This document shows positions 17,083 through 25,436 of a DNA stretch of 45,854 nucleotides, one piece after another. The stretch spans positions 1-45,854 of the forward strand of contig JAGRKS010000150.1 of NCBI GenBank assembly GCA_020442185.1, in the 5' to 3' direction. How positions within the stretch are numbered: the stretch's first letter is position 1; the number at the start of each line of letters is the position of its first letter. The notes beneath the pieces are model-generated. The model made no database searches and was not told the origin of the DNA. It saw only the letters and a program-made list of their open reading frames with translations. The position numbers and the translations under genes were made by a program. Source of the DNA: Hyphomicrobiaceae bacterium (GTDB taxonomy: Bacteria > Pseudomonadota > Alphaproteobacteria > Rhizobiales > Hyphomicrobiaceae).

Positions 17083-18201
17083 ATGCAACGCGTGCAAACG
17101 ATCCCGTTTTTCGATTACCCCTATCACTACGCTTCGCGGGGGGAAGAATTCATGGAGGCGATCCGCAGCGCATTGCAGCGGGGCGCTTTCATTATGCAGC
17201 AGGACCTCTTCGATTTTGAGAAGGGACTTTCCGATCTGCTCGGTATCAAGCACGTCATAGGCGTCGCGGATGGAACGATGGCGCTCATCATGTCGCTACG
17301 CGCTGCCGGTGTCGGCGCTGGCGACGAGGTGATCGTGCCGTCGCACACGTTCGTCGCGTCGGCGGCCTCGATCCATCATGTCGGCGCCACGCCCGTCCTG
17401 GTCGAATGCGGCGCGGACCACCTGATGGACCCTGCTTCGGCGCGCGCTGCGGTGACGGCGAAGACGAAGGCCATCATGCCCGTGCAGCTCAACGGTCGCG
17501 TCTGCGACATGGATGCGATCGTGGCGATCGCCGATGAATTCAGCCTCAAGATCGTGGAGGATTCCTGCCAGGCCGTCGGTGCAAGGTTCCGCGGGCATGC
17601 AGCCGGCAGCTTCGGTGTCGCAGGAACGGCATCGTTCTTTCCCGCCAAGACTTTGGGTTGCTTCGGTGACGGTGGTGCGGTGTTCACCAATCACGACGAC
17701 GTCGCCGAAACGGTGCGCGTCTTGCGGGATCACGGCCGGGCGAAGTCGGGCAAGGTCGAGATGTGGGGATACAATTCGCGGCTCGACAACATCCAGGCGG
17801 CGATCCTCAACGTCAAACTGAAGTACTACGTCGAGGACATCGACAAGCGCCGCGCGCTGGCCCGCATCTATCAGGATCTGCTCGGCGACCTCGACACGCT
17901 GGTGCTGCCGCCGGCGCCGGATTCGGATGCGCGTCACTTCGATATCTTCCAGAACTACGAGATCGAAGCAGACAGGCGCGATGAGCTGCAGGCCCATTTG
18001 TCGAAGCACGGCATCGGGACCATCCGCCAATGGGGCGGCCACATGGTCCATCAGTTCGAGAAGCTCGGCTTCGCCAGCACTCTGCCGTTCACCGACCGCG
18101 TTTCCGAGCGCTACCTGTTGCTGCCGATGCACGCCGGCTTGAAGGACGAACAGGTGGCGGTGATCTGCAAATCGATCCGCGAATTCTACACGGGCGCGTG
18201 A
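17083..18201 (+). CDS. DegT/DnrJ/EryC1 family PLP-dependent sugar aminotransferase (second copy)
   Basis: 372 residues from ATG 17083. AGAGAGG (17076-17082) directly touches this ATG, while it is nine bases from a GTG at 17092, so the true start may be GTG 17092 (three residues shorter). Glu159-Asp160 in VEDSCQAVGA and Lys189 in SFFPAKTLGCFGDGG are the canonical PLP sites of the family; YNSRLDNIQAAILNVKL near 230 and the C-terminal HYLLLPMH-like YLLLPMHAGL are also typical. This is a standard nucleotide-sugar aminotransferase, closer to the QdtB/DesV-like pattern than the first copy. It lies immediately after the four-hairpin block and before a TylF-like methyltransferase. Confidence 0.9.
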   Translation: MQRVQTIPFFDYPYHYASRGEEFMEAIRSALQRGAFIMQQDLFDFEKGLSDLLGIKHVIGVADGTMALIMSLRAAGVGAGDEVIVPSHTFVASAASIHHVGATPVLVECGADHLMDPASARAAVTAKTKAIMPVQLNGRVCDMDAIVAIADEFSLKIVEDSCQAVGARFRGHAAGSFGVAGTASFFPAKTLGCFGDGGAVFTNHDDVAETVRVLRDHGRAKSGKVEMWGYNSRLDNIQAAILNVKLKYYVEDIDKRRALARIYQDLLGDLDTLVLPPAPDSDARHFDIFQNYEIEADRRDELQAHLSKHGIGTIRQWGGHMVHQFEKLGFASTLPFTDRVSERYLLLPMHAGLKDEQVAVICKSIREFYTGA

Positions 18202-18246
18202 CGTACGCGCGTTGCCGACGACGGGAAAAGTCAGATAGGGGGTGCC

Positions 18247-19008
18247 ATGAGCGCCAAGCCGACCAATGTTTCAGGTGGACTGAGGACCGAGGCCGAATCG
18301 CTCGAGGCGCCGCGCAACCGGGAGCAGTTCGACCGCAATCCGCTGTCCTGGGAAAAGAAGATGGAGAACTTTCCCAAGTACGTGCGGCGCCAGAACCTGA
18401 CCCGCTTCCTCGTTCTCTACGAGATCTTCAAGCGCATCATCGACGTGAAGGGCTCGATCGTCGAATGCGGCGTTCACCAGGGTTTCGGAGTGATGAGCTG
18501 GGCCAAGTTCTCGGCAATCATGGAGCCCGTGAACCTGACGCGGCGAATCTACGGGTTCGATACGTTCGAGGGCTTCCCGAGCCTTTCCGACGCTGACCGC
18601 TCGAGTTCCAGCATGCACGTGCGCGAGGGGGATCTGGCCGCGGACGTCCAGGAAGAGCTCGAACAGCTCGCCCAGATCCACGATTCGACTCGCTTCATCG
18701 GCCATGTTCCGAAAGTTAAGCTGATCAAGGGCGACGCGGTGAAAACCATACCGGAATTCATCAACGAGCATCCGCATCTGGTCGTCAGCCTGTTGTTCCT
18801 GGATTTCGATCTCTACGAGCCGACCAAGGTTGCGCTGGAAAACTTCTACCCACGCATGCCGAAGGGGTCCGTGATCGCGTTCGACGAACTGGATAACCCG
18901 CTGTGGCCCGGCGAAACGGTGGCGATGGTCGAATTCTGCCGCTTGCACAAGTTGCGGATCGAGCGTCTGCCCTTCGATCCCTATGTCGGATTTGCGGTGG
19001 TCGAATGA
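18247..19008 (+). CDS. TylF/MycF-family O-methyltransferase (macrocin O-methyltransferase-like)
   Basis: 253 residues, ATG 18247 preceded by GGGGG. VECGVHQGFG near residue 72 is the SAM-binding loop, YGFDTFEGFP near 101 and LLFLDFDLYEPT near 183 are the signatures of the TylF family, with the acidic cluster DFDLYEPT and AFDELDN near 219 in the position of the metal-binding residues. Characterised members O-methylate deoxysugar hydroxyls in antibiotics; in surface-glycan clusters they methylate sugars or aglycone-linked residues. It follows the aminotransferase by 45 bases and is probably in the same transcript. A 379-base spacer follows. Confidence 0.85.
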   Translation: MSAKPTNVSGGLRTEAESLEAPRNREQFDRNPLSWEKKMENFPKYVRRQNLTRFLVLYEIFKRIIDVKGSIVECGVHQGFGVMSWAKFSAIMEPVNLTRRIYGFDTFEGFPSLSDADRSSSSMHVREGDLAADVQEELEQLAQIHDSTRFIGHVPKVKLIKGDAVKTIPEFINEHPHLVVSLLFLDFDLYEPTKVALENFYPRMPKGSVIAFDELDNPLWPGETVAMVEFCRLHKLRIERLPFDPYVGFAVVE

Positions 19009-19387
19009 GATTTCGGGCGGCGGCATCGGTGGAGGAACCGGTGCCGTGCCCCGGCAGCTGATGCGCTCTTCAGCGGGCAGCACTGGCGGCCGCCGCTTTC
19101 GCTTTCGGGGGGGCTTGCTTCCCAGGCGCCGCGGCGGTCCCTGGCGTGATCCTGCTCCGGCGAACGGCCAAATCGCCCTTGTTGTTGAGCTGGATGGCGG
19201 GTTCGCACTATAACTCCGGGGCACCGGCGATCGCCTTGCCCATTTCCGGGCAGGATGCCGGGCAGGCGGTAGGCAGGACAACGACAGCACGGCTCGTCGC
19301 CGACGCATTGTTGCACGGCGGCTTTAACGGTGGGAACTGGTCGAGGTTGGTGGCGGTCCGACCGGCAGTGTGACGGATATTCTGGGA
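19009..19387. other. Spacer before the Wzz-like gene
   Basis: About 380 bp. The open frames across it have low-complexity Arg/Gly-rich translations with no family features, so I call no gene. It contains a candidate promoter at 19185-19214. GC runs (such as CGGGGGGGCTTG near 19110) are seen but no convincing terminator. Confidence 0.4.
19185..19214 (+). promoter_or_regulatory. Possible promoter for the Wzz-like gene
   Basis: TTGAGC (19185-19190) and TATAAC (19209-19214) are 18 bases apart. The -10 matches the sigma-70 consensus at five of six positions, unusual in this GC-rich sequence. Transcription would begin near 19221 and leave a leader of about 165 bases. Confidence 0.4.
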
Positions 19388-20977
19388 ATGAACGAGATCA
19401 TGAACCGATCTTCCGCCGAGGGTGATGCTGGCGTCGCAACGACGCGCGGGCAATTCTTTCCAGTCCTCATCGATGCCGTCGGGCGCAATCTCGCAACCGT
19501 CGTCATCGTCACGCTCGCGACCGCGATACTTCTGGGCGGGCTTCTGGGCGTCGTGCGCCTTCTCGAGCCGAGTGACCAGATTTTCAAGCACACGATCGAA
19601 CTGACATTCCGCAATTCGGACGTCAGCAAATACCCGAACGAGGCGCCCTTTTCTTCGGCCGACATCATCGAGCCGAGCATTCTATCGACCGTCTACAACG
19701 AGAATGGGGTGGAAGCGCTCGGGTTGACGTTCAGTGATTTCACAAGTGGCGTCTCGATCCAGCAGTACGCACCGACTGTGGAAGAGGTCGCCGAGAGATA
19801 CCGTGTTCGGTTGTCGGATCGCAACCTGACGTTCACGGAGAAGGCGGCCATCGAACTCGAGATGCGCGAGGAGATGGCCAAGCTCAGCCGCCAGAACGTG
19901 ATGCTGACATTGATCGTCGAGCGACGTATCCCGATGCCGCGCGCGGTGGGCCAGAAGATACTGGCTGATATCGTCCGCGAGTGGTCGAAGGACAGCATCG
20001 AGCGTCGCGGCGTATTGAAGGCGCCGGAGAGCCTCGATTCCGCGGAACTGATCGATAGCAGCGTTGTCGACACACTCGACTACACGCTGGCGGTCGATCT
20101 CATTCAGGATGCTGTCGGTCGGCTCCGCAAGCGTATCGAGACGTTGATGAGTTTCCCGACCTCCCTGACGCTGGTCGACGAAAAAACGGGACTTAACGTT
20201 CTCTCCTTGGCGCGACGGCTCGACGTCACCGAGAAGTTTCTTGTTCAGCAGATCGGCGTGCAGATCGAGCAGTTCGGTTTATCGCGCGACAAGGACTATG
20301 GCGTTCTGTTGCTAGAGGCGCGGATCGGACGCATCGAGCAGCTGACGGCGAAATTCGATCTTGAACGAGCGGCCGTGAATTCGCTTCGCGAAGGCTATCG
20401 GTCATTCGCGACGGGGCGCGACGGACTTGTCGCGGTGCCCGGCCGCGATGCGGGTGGTGGACAGACATCTTCTCCAGGGATGGCGAGCGCTCCTGCCAGT
20501 ACGGTCATCCCTCAGCTTTCGAGCGATTTTCTGGATAAGCTACTCGCGCTGCGCGACGAAAAGAGCGATACCGAATTCCTGCAGAATCTGGCCGGCAAGG
20601 AGTTGAAGCTGAAGACGCAGGCCATCGAACTCGAGGCAGAGCGCCAGCGGTTGCAAAAGACCCTTGCGGCGATGGGACAGCAGTCGGATCGATATGCACC
20701 CGTCACCAAGAAGCTGGTTGGGGACCTGGCGAAATCCATCGAGATCCTCAATGAGCAATGGCAGACGTCGGGCCGCATTTTCGATCAGCTCAATCGCTTC
20801 AGATATACGGCCGCCTCGTCGCTTTATCGCGATCTGGCGCTCCCTCGTGAAGAGCGAGTCCGTCATCCGCTGGAGCGCGCATTGACGTTGGGCGTCTTCC
20901 TGGCGGCGCTGTTCATTGTTGCAGCGTTGACGTTGCTCGTGTCGGTGTTCAAGGAGCTCTACGTGCGTCGCGACTGA
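19388..20977 (+). CDS. Wzz-like polysaccharide co-polymerase (chain-length determinant protein)
   Basis: About 529 residues. The start is uncertain: GTG 19370, ATG 19388 and ATG 19400 are in frame with weak ribosome binding sites. One membrane helix near residues 32-56 (VVIVTLATAILLGGLLGVV) and one near 498-520 (GVFLAALFIVAALTLLVSVF) frame a periplasmic domain of some 440 residues with long charged heptad-like stretches (about 330-470). This is the PCP topology that controls chain length in Wzy-dependent pathways. No cytoplasmic tyrosine-kinase domain follows the second helix and no Walker motif is present. The periplasmic domain is longer than in most Wzz proteins (about 250 residues). The call rests on topology and context more than on motifs. 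Confidence 0.65.
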   Translation: MNEIMNRSSAEGDAGVATTRGQFFPVLIDAVGRNLATVVIVTLATAILLGGLLGVVRLLEPSDQIFKHTIELTFRNSDVSKYPNEAPFSSADIIEPSILSTVYNENGVEALGLTFSDFTSGVSIQQYAPTVEEVAERYRVRLSDRNLTFTEKAAIELEMREEMAKLSRQNVMLTLIVERRIPMPRAVGQKILADIVREWSKDSIERRGVLKAPESLDSAELIDSSVVDTLDYTLAVDLIQDAVGRLRKRIETLMSFPTSLTLVDEKTGLNVLSLARRLDVTEKFLVQQIGVQIEQFGLSRDKDYGVLLLEARIGRIEQLTAKFDLERAAVNSLREGYRSFATGRDGLVAVPGRDAGGGQTSSPGMASAPASTVIPQLSSDFLDKLLALRDEKSDTEFLQNLAGKELKLKTQAIELEAERQRLQKTLAAMGQQSDRYAPVTKKLVGDLAKSIEILNEQWQTSGRIFDQLNRFRYTAASSLYRDLALPREERVRHPLERALTLGVFLAALFIVAALTLLVSVFKELYVRRD

Positions 20978-21120
20978 TTGGGGGCGAGATTGGCGTCGTC
21001 GCGACGGATTATCCATAGGTGCGATGCGGCGCTGCCGATCTGTTGCGTGACTTTCGCGGGTGCCTCTCAAGCTCAGTGCCGATCGAGTGCAGCTGGACCG
21101 ACAGACCTCGGAGCTCGCCC

Positions 21121-23160
21121 ATGGATGCAAGTCTCCAACGCGGATCGATCGGTCGCAACGGTTCGCAAGAGCTGACAGACAGTCGCTTCCGGGCTGATAT
21201 CGAGGGATTGCGTGCGATCGCTGTGGTCGTGGTCGTCTGCTACCACGCCAAGGTCGCGGGCTTCAGCGGGGGCTTTGTCGGCGTCGACGTTTTCTTCGTC
21301 ATTTCCGGCTTTCTCATCGTCGGACTTCTGCTGCGCGAAATCGAGGCCGGCGGTTCGATCGCGCTGCGCCGCTTCTGGGCGCGGCGGGCACGGCGATTAC
21401 TGCCGAATGCCACGCTGGTCCTCGCGTCGTGCGCGGTGGCGGCACAGCTCTATTATCCCGCGCACCTGCACGACAAGCTCTCTGGCGACCTCGTTGCCGC
21501 GGCGACCTACTGGTCGAACTACAGATTTGCAAGTGCCTCAGTCGACTATTTCCAACTCGACGATGCCTTGTCGCCGGTGCTGCATTTCTGGTCGCTCTCG
21601 GTCGAGGAGCAGTTCTACGTCGCGGTCCCGCTTCTGCTGGTCGCGGTTGCAGCACTGGCGCGCGGTCGTCGCCGCGGCTTGACACTTGCGCTCGCGGCCG
21701 TCGTGCTCGCGGTCATGACACTCGCCTCATTCTTTACCGCCATGCACTATCTATCCTTCGATCAGGCGCGCGCCTTCTTCCACACCGAGGCGCGAATATG
21801 GCAACTCGGAGTGGGCGGGCTCCTCGCCGTCCTGACGCTGACGTCATTCGGTGTGACGGCGCAATCCATGGGACGCCACCGCCCGTTCATCGACACGTGT
21901 CTCCGTGCGCTAGGTCTCGTTGCGATCGTCGCGAGTGTCGTGGGGTTCGACGACGACATGCAGTATTCAGGCGTCCATGCGTTGCTCCCGACGATGGGGG
22001 CGGCACTGGTCATACTTGCGGGCGTCGGGCAGGCGGGCGATCACAAGCTCGAATTGGATCACCCGGCGCTCTGCTGGATAGGGCAACGCTCCTATAGCTG
22101 GTATCTGTGGCACTGGCCCATCATGGTGTTCGCGCCGGTCGCCTTTCCCGATACGCCTGCTGTGGTTTATGCCGCGATTCCCGCGTCGCTCATCGTCGCG
22201 GCCCTCGCTTATCGCTATGTCGAAGTTCCGATCCGCTATGGCGGCACTTCGAGGCTCGCTCCATCGACGGTGCTGTCGGCATCAGCCGCTGCCGTCATCT
22301 TCATTTGCGCGGCGGCCTACGCGGCACCGCTCCTCATTCAATCCGACGCGCCGCTTGCGAAGGACATGAGACAGAAGCTGAAGTTGGCGCGACAGGACTT
22401 CGGGGCGAACTATCGAGACAAATGCCATCTCGGCTACGATGCAATCGACACGCCGGCCTGCACTTATGGCGCGGCGCAAGCGACACGCCATGTCGTCCTG
22501 GTCGGCGATAGTCATGCCGCACAGTGGTTCAGTCCGCTCGAAGCTGCTGCCAGCGCTCTTGGATGGAAAGTGACGTCGTTGACCAAATCGACGTGCCCGC
22601 TGACAGATGTGTCGATCTACTACCGTCCCAAGAAATCGAACTACCGCGAGTGCGACGCATGGCGCAGAACGGTGATCGACAGGATCGCCTACGATCTGAA
22701 ACCGGATCTCGTCATCACCGCCAACCAATCACACTATGGCGGCTGGATACTGGATCGCAATACCGGCGAGGTTCTGTCCGGCCGCCGTGCGCGCAATGCG
22801 TGGACGTCGGGCATGATTGCTTCGATGGAGAAGCTGCGTTCGAGCGGGATCGACGTTGTCATGATCCGGGATACGCCGCGGACGTTTCAGTCCATAGCGC
22901 AGTGCATCTCCGCTGGCGGCGGGACGAAATGCGATCGTCCGCGCGCGCAGGCGGTTCGGCGGGATGTGCCGGAACGAGATGTCGTCGAGCGGCTTTCACA
23001 CGTCCGGCTCTACGATTTCACCGATCGGATCTGTGATCGCGAGAGTTGCCCGGCGACCAGGGACGGCATGTTCGTATTCCGCGATCCTCATCATCTGACG
23101 GCGACGTTCGCAAGAACGCTCAGCGGCGAATTCGAAGGCATCCTGCGCGATGTCCGATGA
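21121..23160 (+). CDS. OafA/YrhL-type O-acyltransferase with C-terminal SGNH domain
   Basis: 679 residues from ATG 21121; an upstream GTG-frame extension to 21019 is not supported. The N-terminal acyltransferase-3 domain starts with FRADIEGLRAIAV and contains the Arg31...His42 pair of the catalytic R-x10-H motif, then GGFVGVDVFFVISGFL. About ten or eleven helices reach residue 405. The C-terminal domain has GDSHAAQW near 460 and DPHHL near 655, the Ser and Asp-x-x-His of an SGNH transferase. The two domains pass an acyl group, usually acetyl, across the inner membrane and place it on a periplasmic glycan. It closes the polysaccharide block, 143 bases after the co-polymerase, and converges with the DUF2793 gene. 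Confidence 0.92.
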   Translation: MDASLQRGSIGRNGSQELTDSRFRADIEGLRAIAVVVVVCYHAKVAGFSGGFVGVDVFFVISGFLIVGLLLREIEAGGSIALRRFWARRARRLLPNATLVLASCAVAAQLYYPAHLHDKLSGDLVAAATYWSNYRFASASVDYFQLDDALSPVLHFWSLSVEEQFYVAVPLLLVAVAALARGRRRGLTLALAAVVLAVMTLASFFTAMHYLSFDQARAFFHTEARIWQLGVGGLLAVLTLTSFGVTAQSMGRHRPFIDTCLRALGLVAIVASVVGFDDDMQYSGVHALLPTMGAALVILAGVGQAGDHKLELDHPALCWIGQRSYSWYLWHWPIMVFAPVAFPDTPAVVYAAIPASLIVAALAYRYVEVPIRYGGTSRLAPSTVLSASAAAVIFICAAAYAAPLLIQSDAPLAKDMRQKLKLARQDFGANYRDKCHLGYDAIDTPACTYGAAQATRHVVLVGDSHAAQWFSPLEAAASALGWKVTSLTKSTCPLTDVSIYYRPKKSNYRECDAWRRTVIDRIAYDLKPDLVITANQSHYGGWILDRNTGEVLSGRRARNAWTSGMIASMEKLRSSGIDVVMIRDTPRTFQSIAQCISAGGGTKCDRPRAQAVRRDVPERDVVERLSHVRLYDFTDRICDRESCPATRDGMFVFRDPHHLTATFARTLSGEFEGILRDVR

Positions 23161-23211
23161 CTTTGGAGCGATGCCGCGGCCCCTTCTACCGCGACATCCG
23201 GCTTCATAACG

Positions 23212-24546
23212 TCATGACCACTGCGTGAGGCTCGGGATGACGCCGATGTTGGGATCGACGCGCGTCAGTCCGGGCATCATCGCAAGGCAGCAGATGAGAG
23301 CTTCATCTCCCGCACTCTCCTGGTAGGCATTGAGGTGCGACGGTGTGTAGCCCCAGCTGCTATAGGGATCGACCTGATCGCTGATGCGGATTGATCGCCA
23401 GCCTTCAGCGGGCGTCAGTACCAGATTGCCTTCGGGCTGCAACACGTCATCGATGTAGTATCGCTGGCCCGGAAAGGAGCGCAGCAGGAGATTGCCTGTT
23501 TTCGCTTTGGCATAGAAGTGGACCGTGGCGACGGCAAGTCGGGCAACCTGCGCAAACGCCAGTGACAGGTGATAGGTTGCGCCGGAGACGGTGGTCGCAA
23601 AGCTGGTTCCGCTCCCCTTCGTCAGGCGCGCGACATTGAATTCAAGGCTGTTGCGCCGATAAGAGCTGTTCCGGATCTTGTCGATCAGAAGCCTAACGTC
23701 GGCGTTCAGCGTGCCGGCAGTGCCGCCATAATCGGTGTTGTTGTTGATGAACTTGGCATAGTGGGCGAACGTCGAGCTGTTGAATTCCTGGATGTAGGAG
23801 GGCTTCGAAAATGTTCCGATTCCAATGCCAGACGCTGCGCCGCCGAAGCGGCCGGAGTCCTGCAGAAGGTTGAACGCGGCCTGCGCGAGGTAGTTGCTCG
23901 ACGGCATCGTCACCAGACCCGTTGCGGCGTCGATCAGAATTGCCTCTTTGAAGGTCGATCCGTCGCTGCTCGTCTTGAAGTGAAAATTGTCGTCGCCGGT
24001 CAGTCCGATTTCGGCGCGACCACCGAAGCCGGTCTGATAGAGGATGCTCGCAGTGGCGGCTGGGATCGCCTTGTTGATCTTGACGCGATGGTCGTCGCCG
24101 TCGTGGTTGAACAGCGTCGCTGACGCGCTGACGGCGAGGCGGTTCGTCGTATCGGCCGTTGCGCGGATTCCAATCAAGCTCATATTCTGAAGTTCGTCGC
24201 TCGATGAGCCGGAGAACGTGTTCCAGGTGCCGCCGCTGAAGATGGCGAGTGTCTGTTCGTCGACGATCCAGGCCCTCCATCCCTCGAGTGGCGTAATGAA
24301 GCGCCATGCCCCGTCGAGCCAGGCGGCAATCTCCAGTTCCCGTCCGGCCCAGCCGCCGCCACTCGGACTGGCAACGATGTAGACGTCTCCCGGGGCCGGT
24401 GATGCTGGCGGGTCGGTGAGGTCCCTGTCGACGACCGTAAGCTGAACGATCGTGTCGAGTGTCTGCAGCGCTTCATTGTGCGTGACGTGCTTTTGTGATT
24501 GCGCGGCCGCGAGATAGGGGAGCGTCAGTCTCGGGGTATTGTCCAT
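23212..24546 (-). CDS. DUF2793 domain protein (phage tail or gene-transfer-agent related family)
   Basis: 444 residues. The ATG at 24546 is chosen because the family begins with a motif like TPRLTLPYLAAAQSQKHVTHNEAL and GGACGG precedes it; the open frame upstream to 24774 is Cys/Arg-rich and unlike the family. DUF2793 covers roughly residues 5-105 and ends near WIVDEQTLAIFSGGTW. The middle (ILYQTGFGGRAEIGLTGDDNFHF) and end of the protein are beta-rich and repetitive, like tail-fibre or virion-surface proteins. The domain is common in alphaproteobacterial prophages and gene transfer agents, but no other phage gene is near. Here it faces the polysaccharide cluster, so a link to surface glycan is possible and untested. 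Confidence 0.75.
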   Translation of the reverse strand: MDNTPRLTLPYLAAAQSQKHVTHNEALQTLDTIVQLTVVDRDLTDPPASPAPGDVYIVASPSGGGWAGRELEIAAWLDGAWRFITPLEGWRAWIVDEQTLAIFSGGTWNTFSGSSSDELQNMSLIGIRATADTTNRLAVSASATLFNHDGDDHRVKINKAIPAATASILYQTGFGGRAEIGLTGDDNFHFKTSSDGSTFKEAILIDAATGLVTMPSSNYLAQAAFNLLQDSGRFGGAASGIGIGTFSKPSYIQEFNSSTFAHYAKFINNNTDYGGTAGTLNADVRLLIDKIRNSSYRRNSLEFNVARLTKGSGTSFATTVSGATYHLSLAFAQVARLAVATVHFYAKAKTGNLLLRSFPGQRYYIDDVLQPEGNLVLTPAEGWRSIRISDQVDPYSSWGYTPSHLNAYQESAGDEALICCLAMMPGLTRVDPNIGVIPSLTQWS

Positions 24547-24751
24547 TGTCCGTCCTGTCGAGAACCGGTGAGCGTCGGAGGAAGTATCGACGGGCGCGGG
24601 GAGGACGGGGATAACGAGAGTGGCTGTTCCTTCACTGTAGCAAAGATAAGCACGCCCACTCCTGCGCGACGTCGCGCACTGGACGAAGAGGATCGGACCT
24701 TGGGCGAAGATTGTCTGACCGGCACGGGTGTAATTCGCTGGCGCGCCGCAA
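24547..24751. other. Spacer upstream of the DUF2793 gene
   Basis: About 205 bp between the DUF2793 start and the end of the small membrane-protein gene, both on the minus strand. It holds the ribosome binding site and presumably the promoter of the DUF2793 gene. No clear terminator or small gene is seen. Confidence 0.35.
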
Positions 24752-25039
24752 CTAGTCGCCCGGGCGGCCGTCATCCCGGCGCGACACGATGCCGAACAGA
24801 CGCGCCAACAGCCAGACCGGAACGACGACCATGGCGCCGAGAAGCAGATACTGCAGTACGCCGTCGAAAGCGTTGAGTCCCAGGTCGTAGATCCGTCGCA
24901 GCATGACTTCGAAATGGTAGAGGAAGTTCCTGGGCGTTATGCCGAGGGCGGAAAGCACGACGCCGACCACGATCGACAGAAGCACCAGACGCACGATCAC
25001 GGTGATGGGGCTGCCACCGAAGATTGTTCTGCGATCCAT
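24752..25039 (-). CDS. Small DUF6460 membrane protein
   Basis: 95 residues. The ATG at 25039 has GAGGAG about ten bases upstream; the longer open frame to 25231 has no such support. FGGSPITVIVRLVLLSIVVGVVLSALGI is a first membrane helix after a short polar head. A second hydrophobic helix (YLLLGAMVVVPVWLLARLF, about 64-82) follows an amphipathic segment (EVMLRRIYDLGLNAFDG), and the tail is charged. This two-helix pattern with F-G-G-S-P at the start matches the DUF6460 family of Hyphomicrobiales, whose function is not known. It is monocistronic, divergent from the helicase gene across about 400 bp. Confidence 0.7.
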   Translation of the reverse strand: MDRRTIFGGSPITVIVRLVLLSIVVGVVLSALGITPRNFLYHFEVMLRRIYDLGLNAFDGVLQYLLLGAMVVVPVWLLARLFGIVSRRDDGRPGD

Positions 25040-25436
25040 CGTGCGATGCTCCTCGTGCTGCTCAGGTGACGGCTGGGGTGGTTCAACCAACCGGATGTCT
25101 TGCCTCGCCCGATCTAGCACAATGGCCTGCTGCGGGCGACCGCTGCCGGAAGGCGGCATGCGTGCGGTGCTGTTCTTGCTTACGCCGGCCGCATTCGTGG
25201 GTCGTCGTGCGCTATGGTGATCCTTGAACAACGGCGCAATTGCGAAGAATTAACCGAGCTCTCAGCCGGGCGGGAGTCGCAGCCAGACCTGGCGGCTTGT
25301 CGCGCCAAAAAGCGAACCATGGCCCCACACACGTCGGATTTTTGCGCGACATATGAGCCACTGGAAATATCATGCGCTGAGTGTGGCGCTTATCGCACCA
25401 CGGTTGACACCGATCTTGCCGCACCATCGGCCGACT
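25040..25436. other. Divergent intergenic region upstream of the DEXH helicase
   Basis: About 397 bp between the DUF6460 gene and the helicase. It includes a 13-bp inverted repeat at 25298-25351 described separately and a TTGACA at about 25404-25409 without a clear -10. A SOS box of the alphaproteobacterial type (GAAC or GTTC direct repeat with seven-base spacing) was looked for and not seen. Whether translation of the helicase starts inside this region (ATG 25353) is open. Confidence 0.4.
25298..25351. repeat. Long-armed inverted repeat upstream of the helicase
   Basis: TGTCGCGCCAAAAA (25298-25311) and TTTTTGCGCGACA (25339-25351) form a 13-bp stem with a one-base bulge and a 27-base loop. 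The right arm ends one base before the ATG at 25353. On the plus strand the T5 run lies inside the stem, so it is not a usual terminator; an operator or leader hairpin is more likely. Confidence 0.6.

Noticed and set aside
18271..19308. A 345-residue minus-strand open frame antisense to the TylF-like gene
   Set aside because: Its translation is low-complexity and has no motif; the opposite strand has clear TylF signatures.
23212..24546. Prophage region suggested by DUF2793
   Set aside because: No capsid, portal, terminase, lysis or integrase gene lies on either side within the window.
25040..25436. SOS (LexA) box upstream of the repair helicase
   Set aside because: No GTTC-N7-GTTC or GAAC-N7-GAAC pair is visible; nearby GAAC words have wrong spacing.
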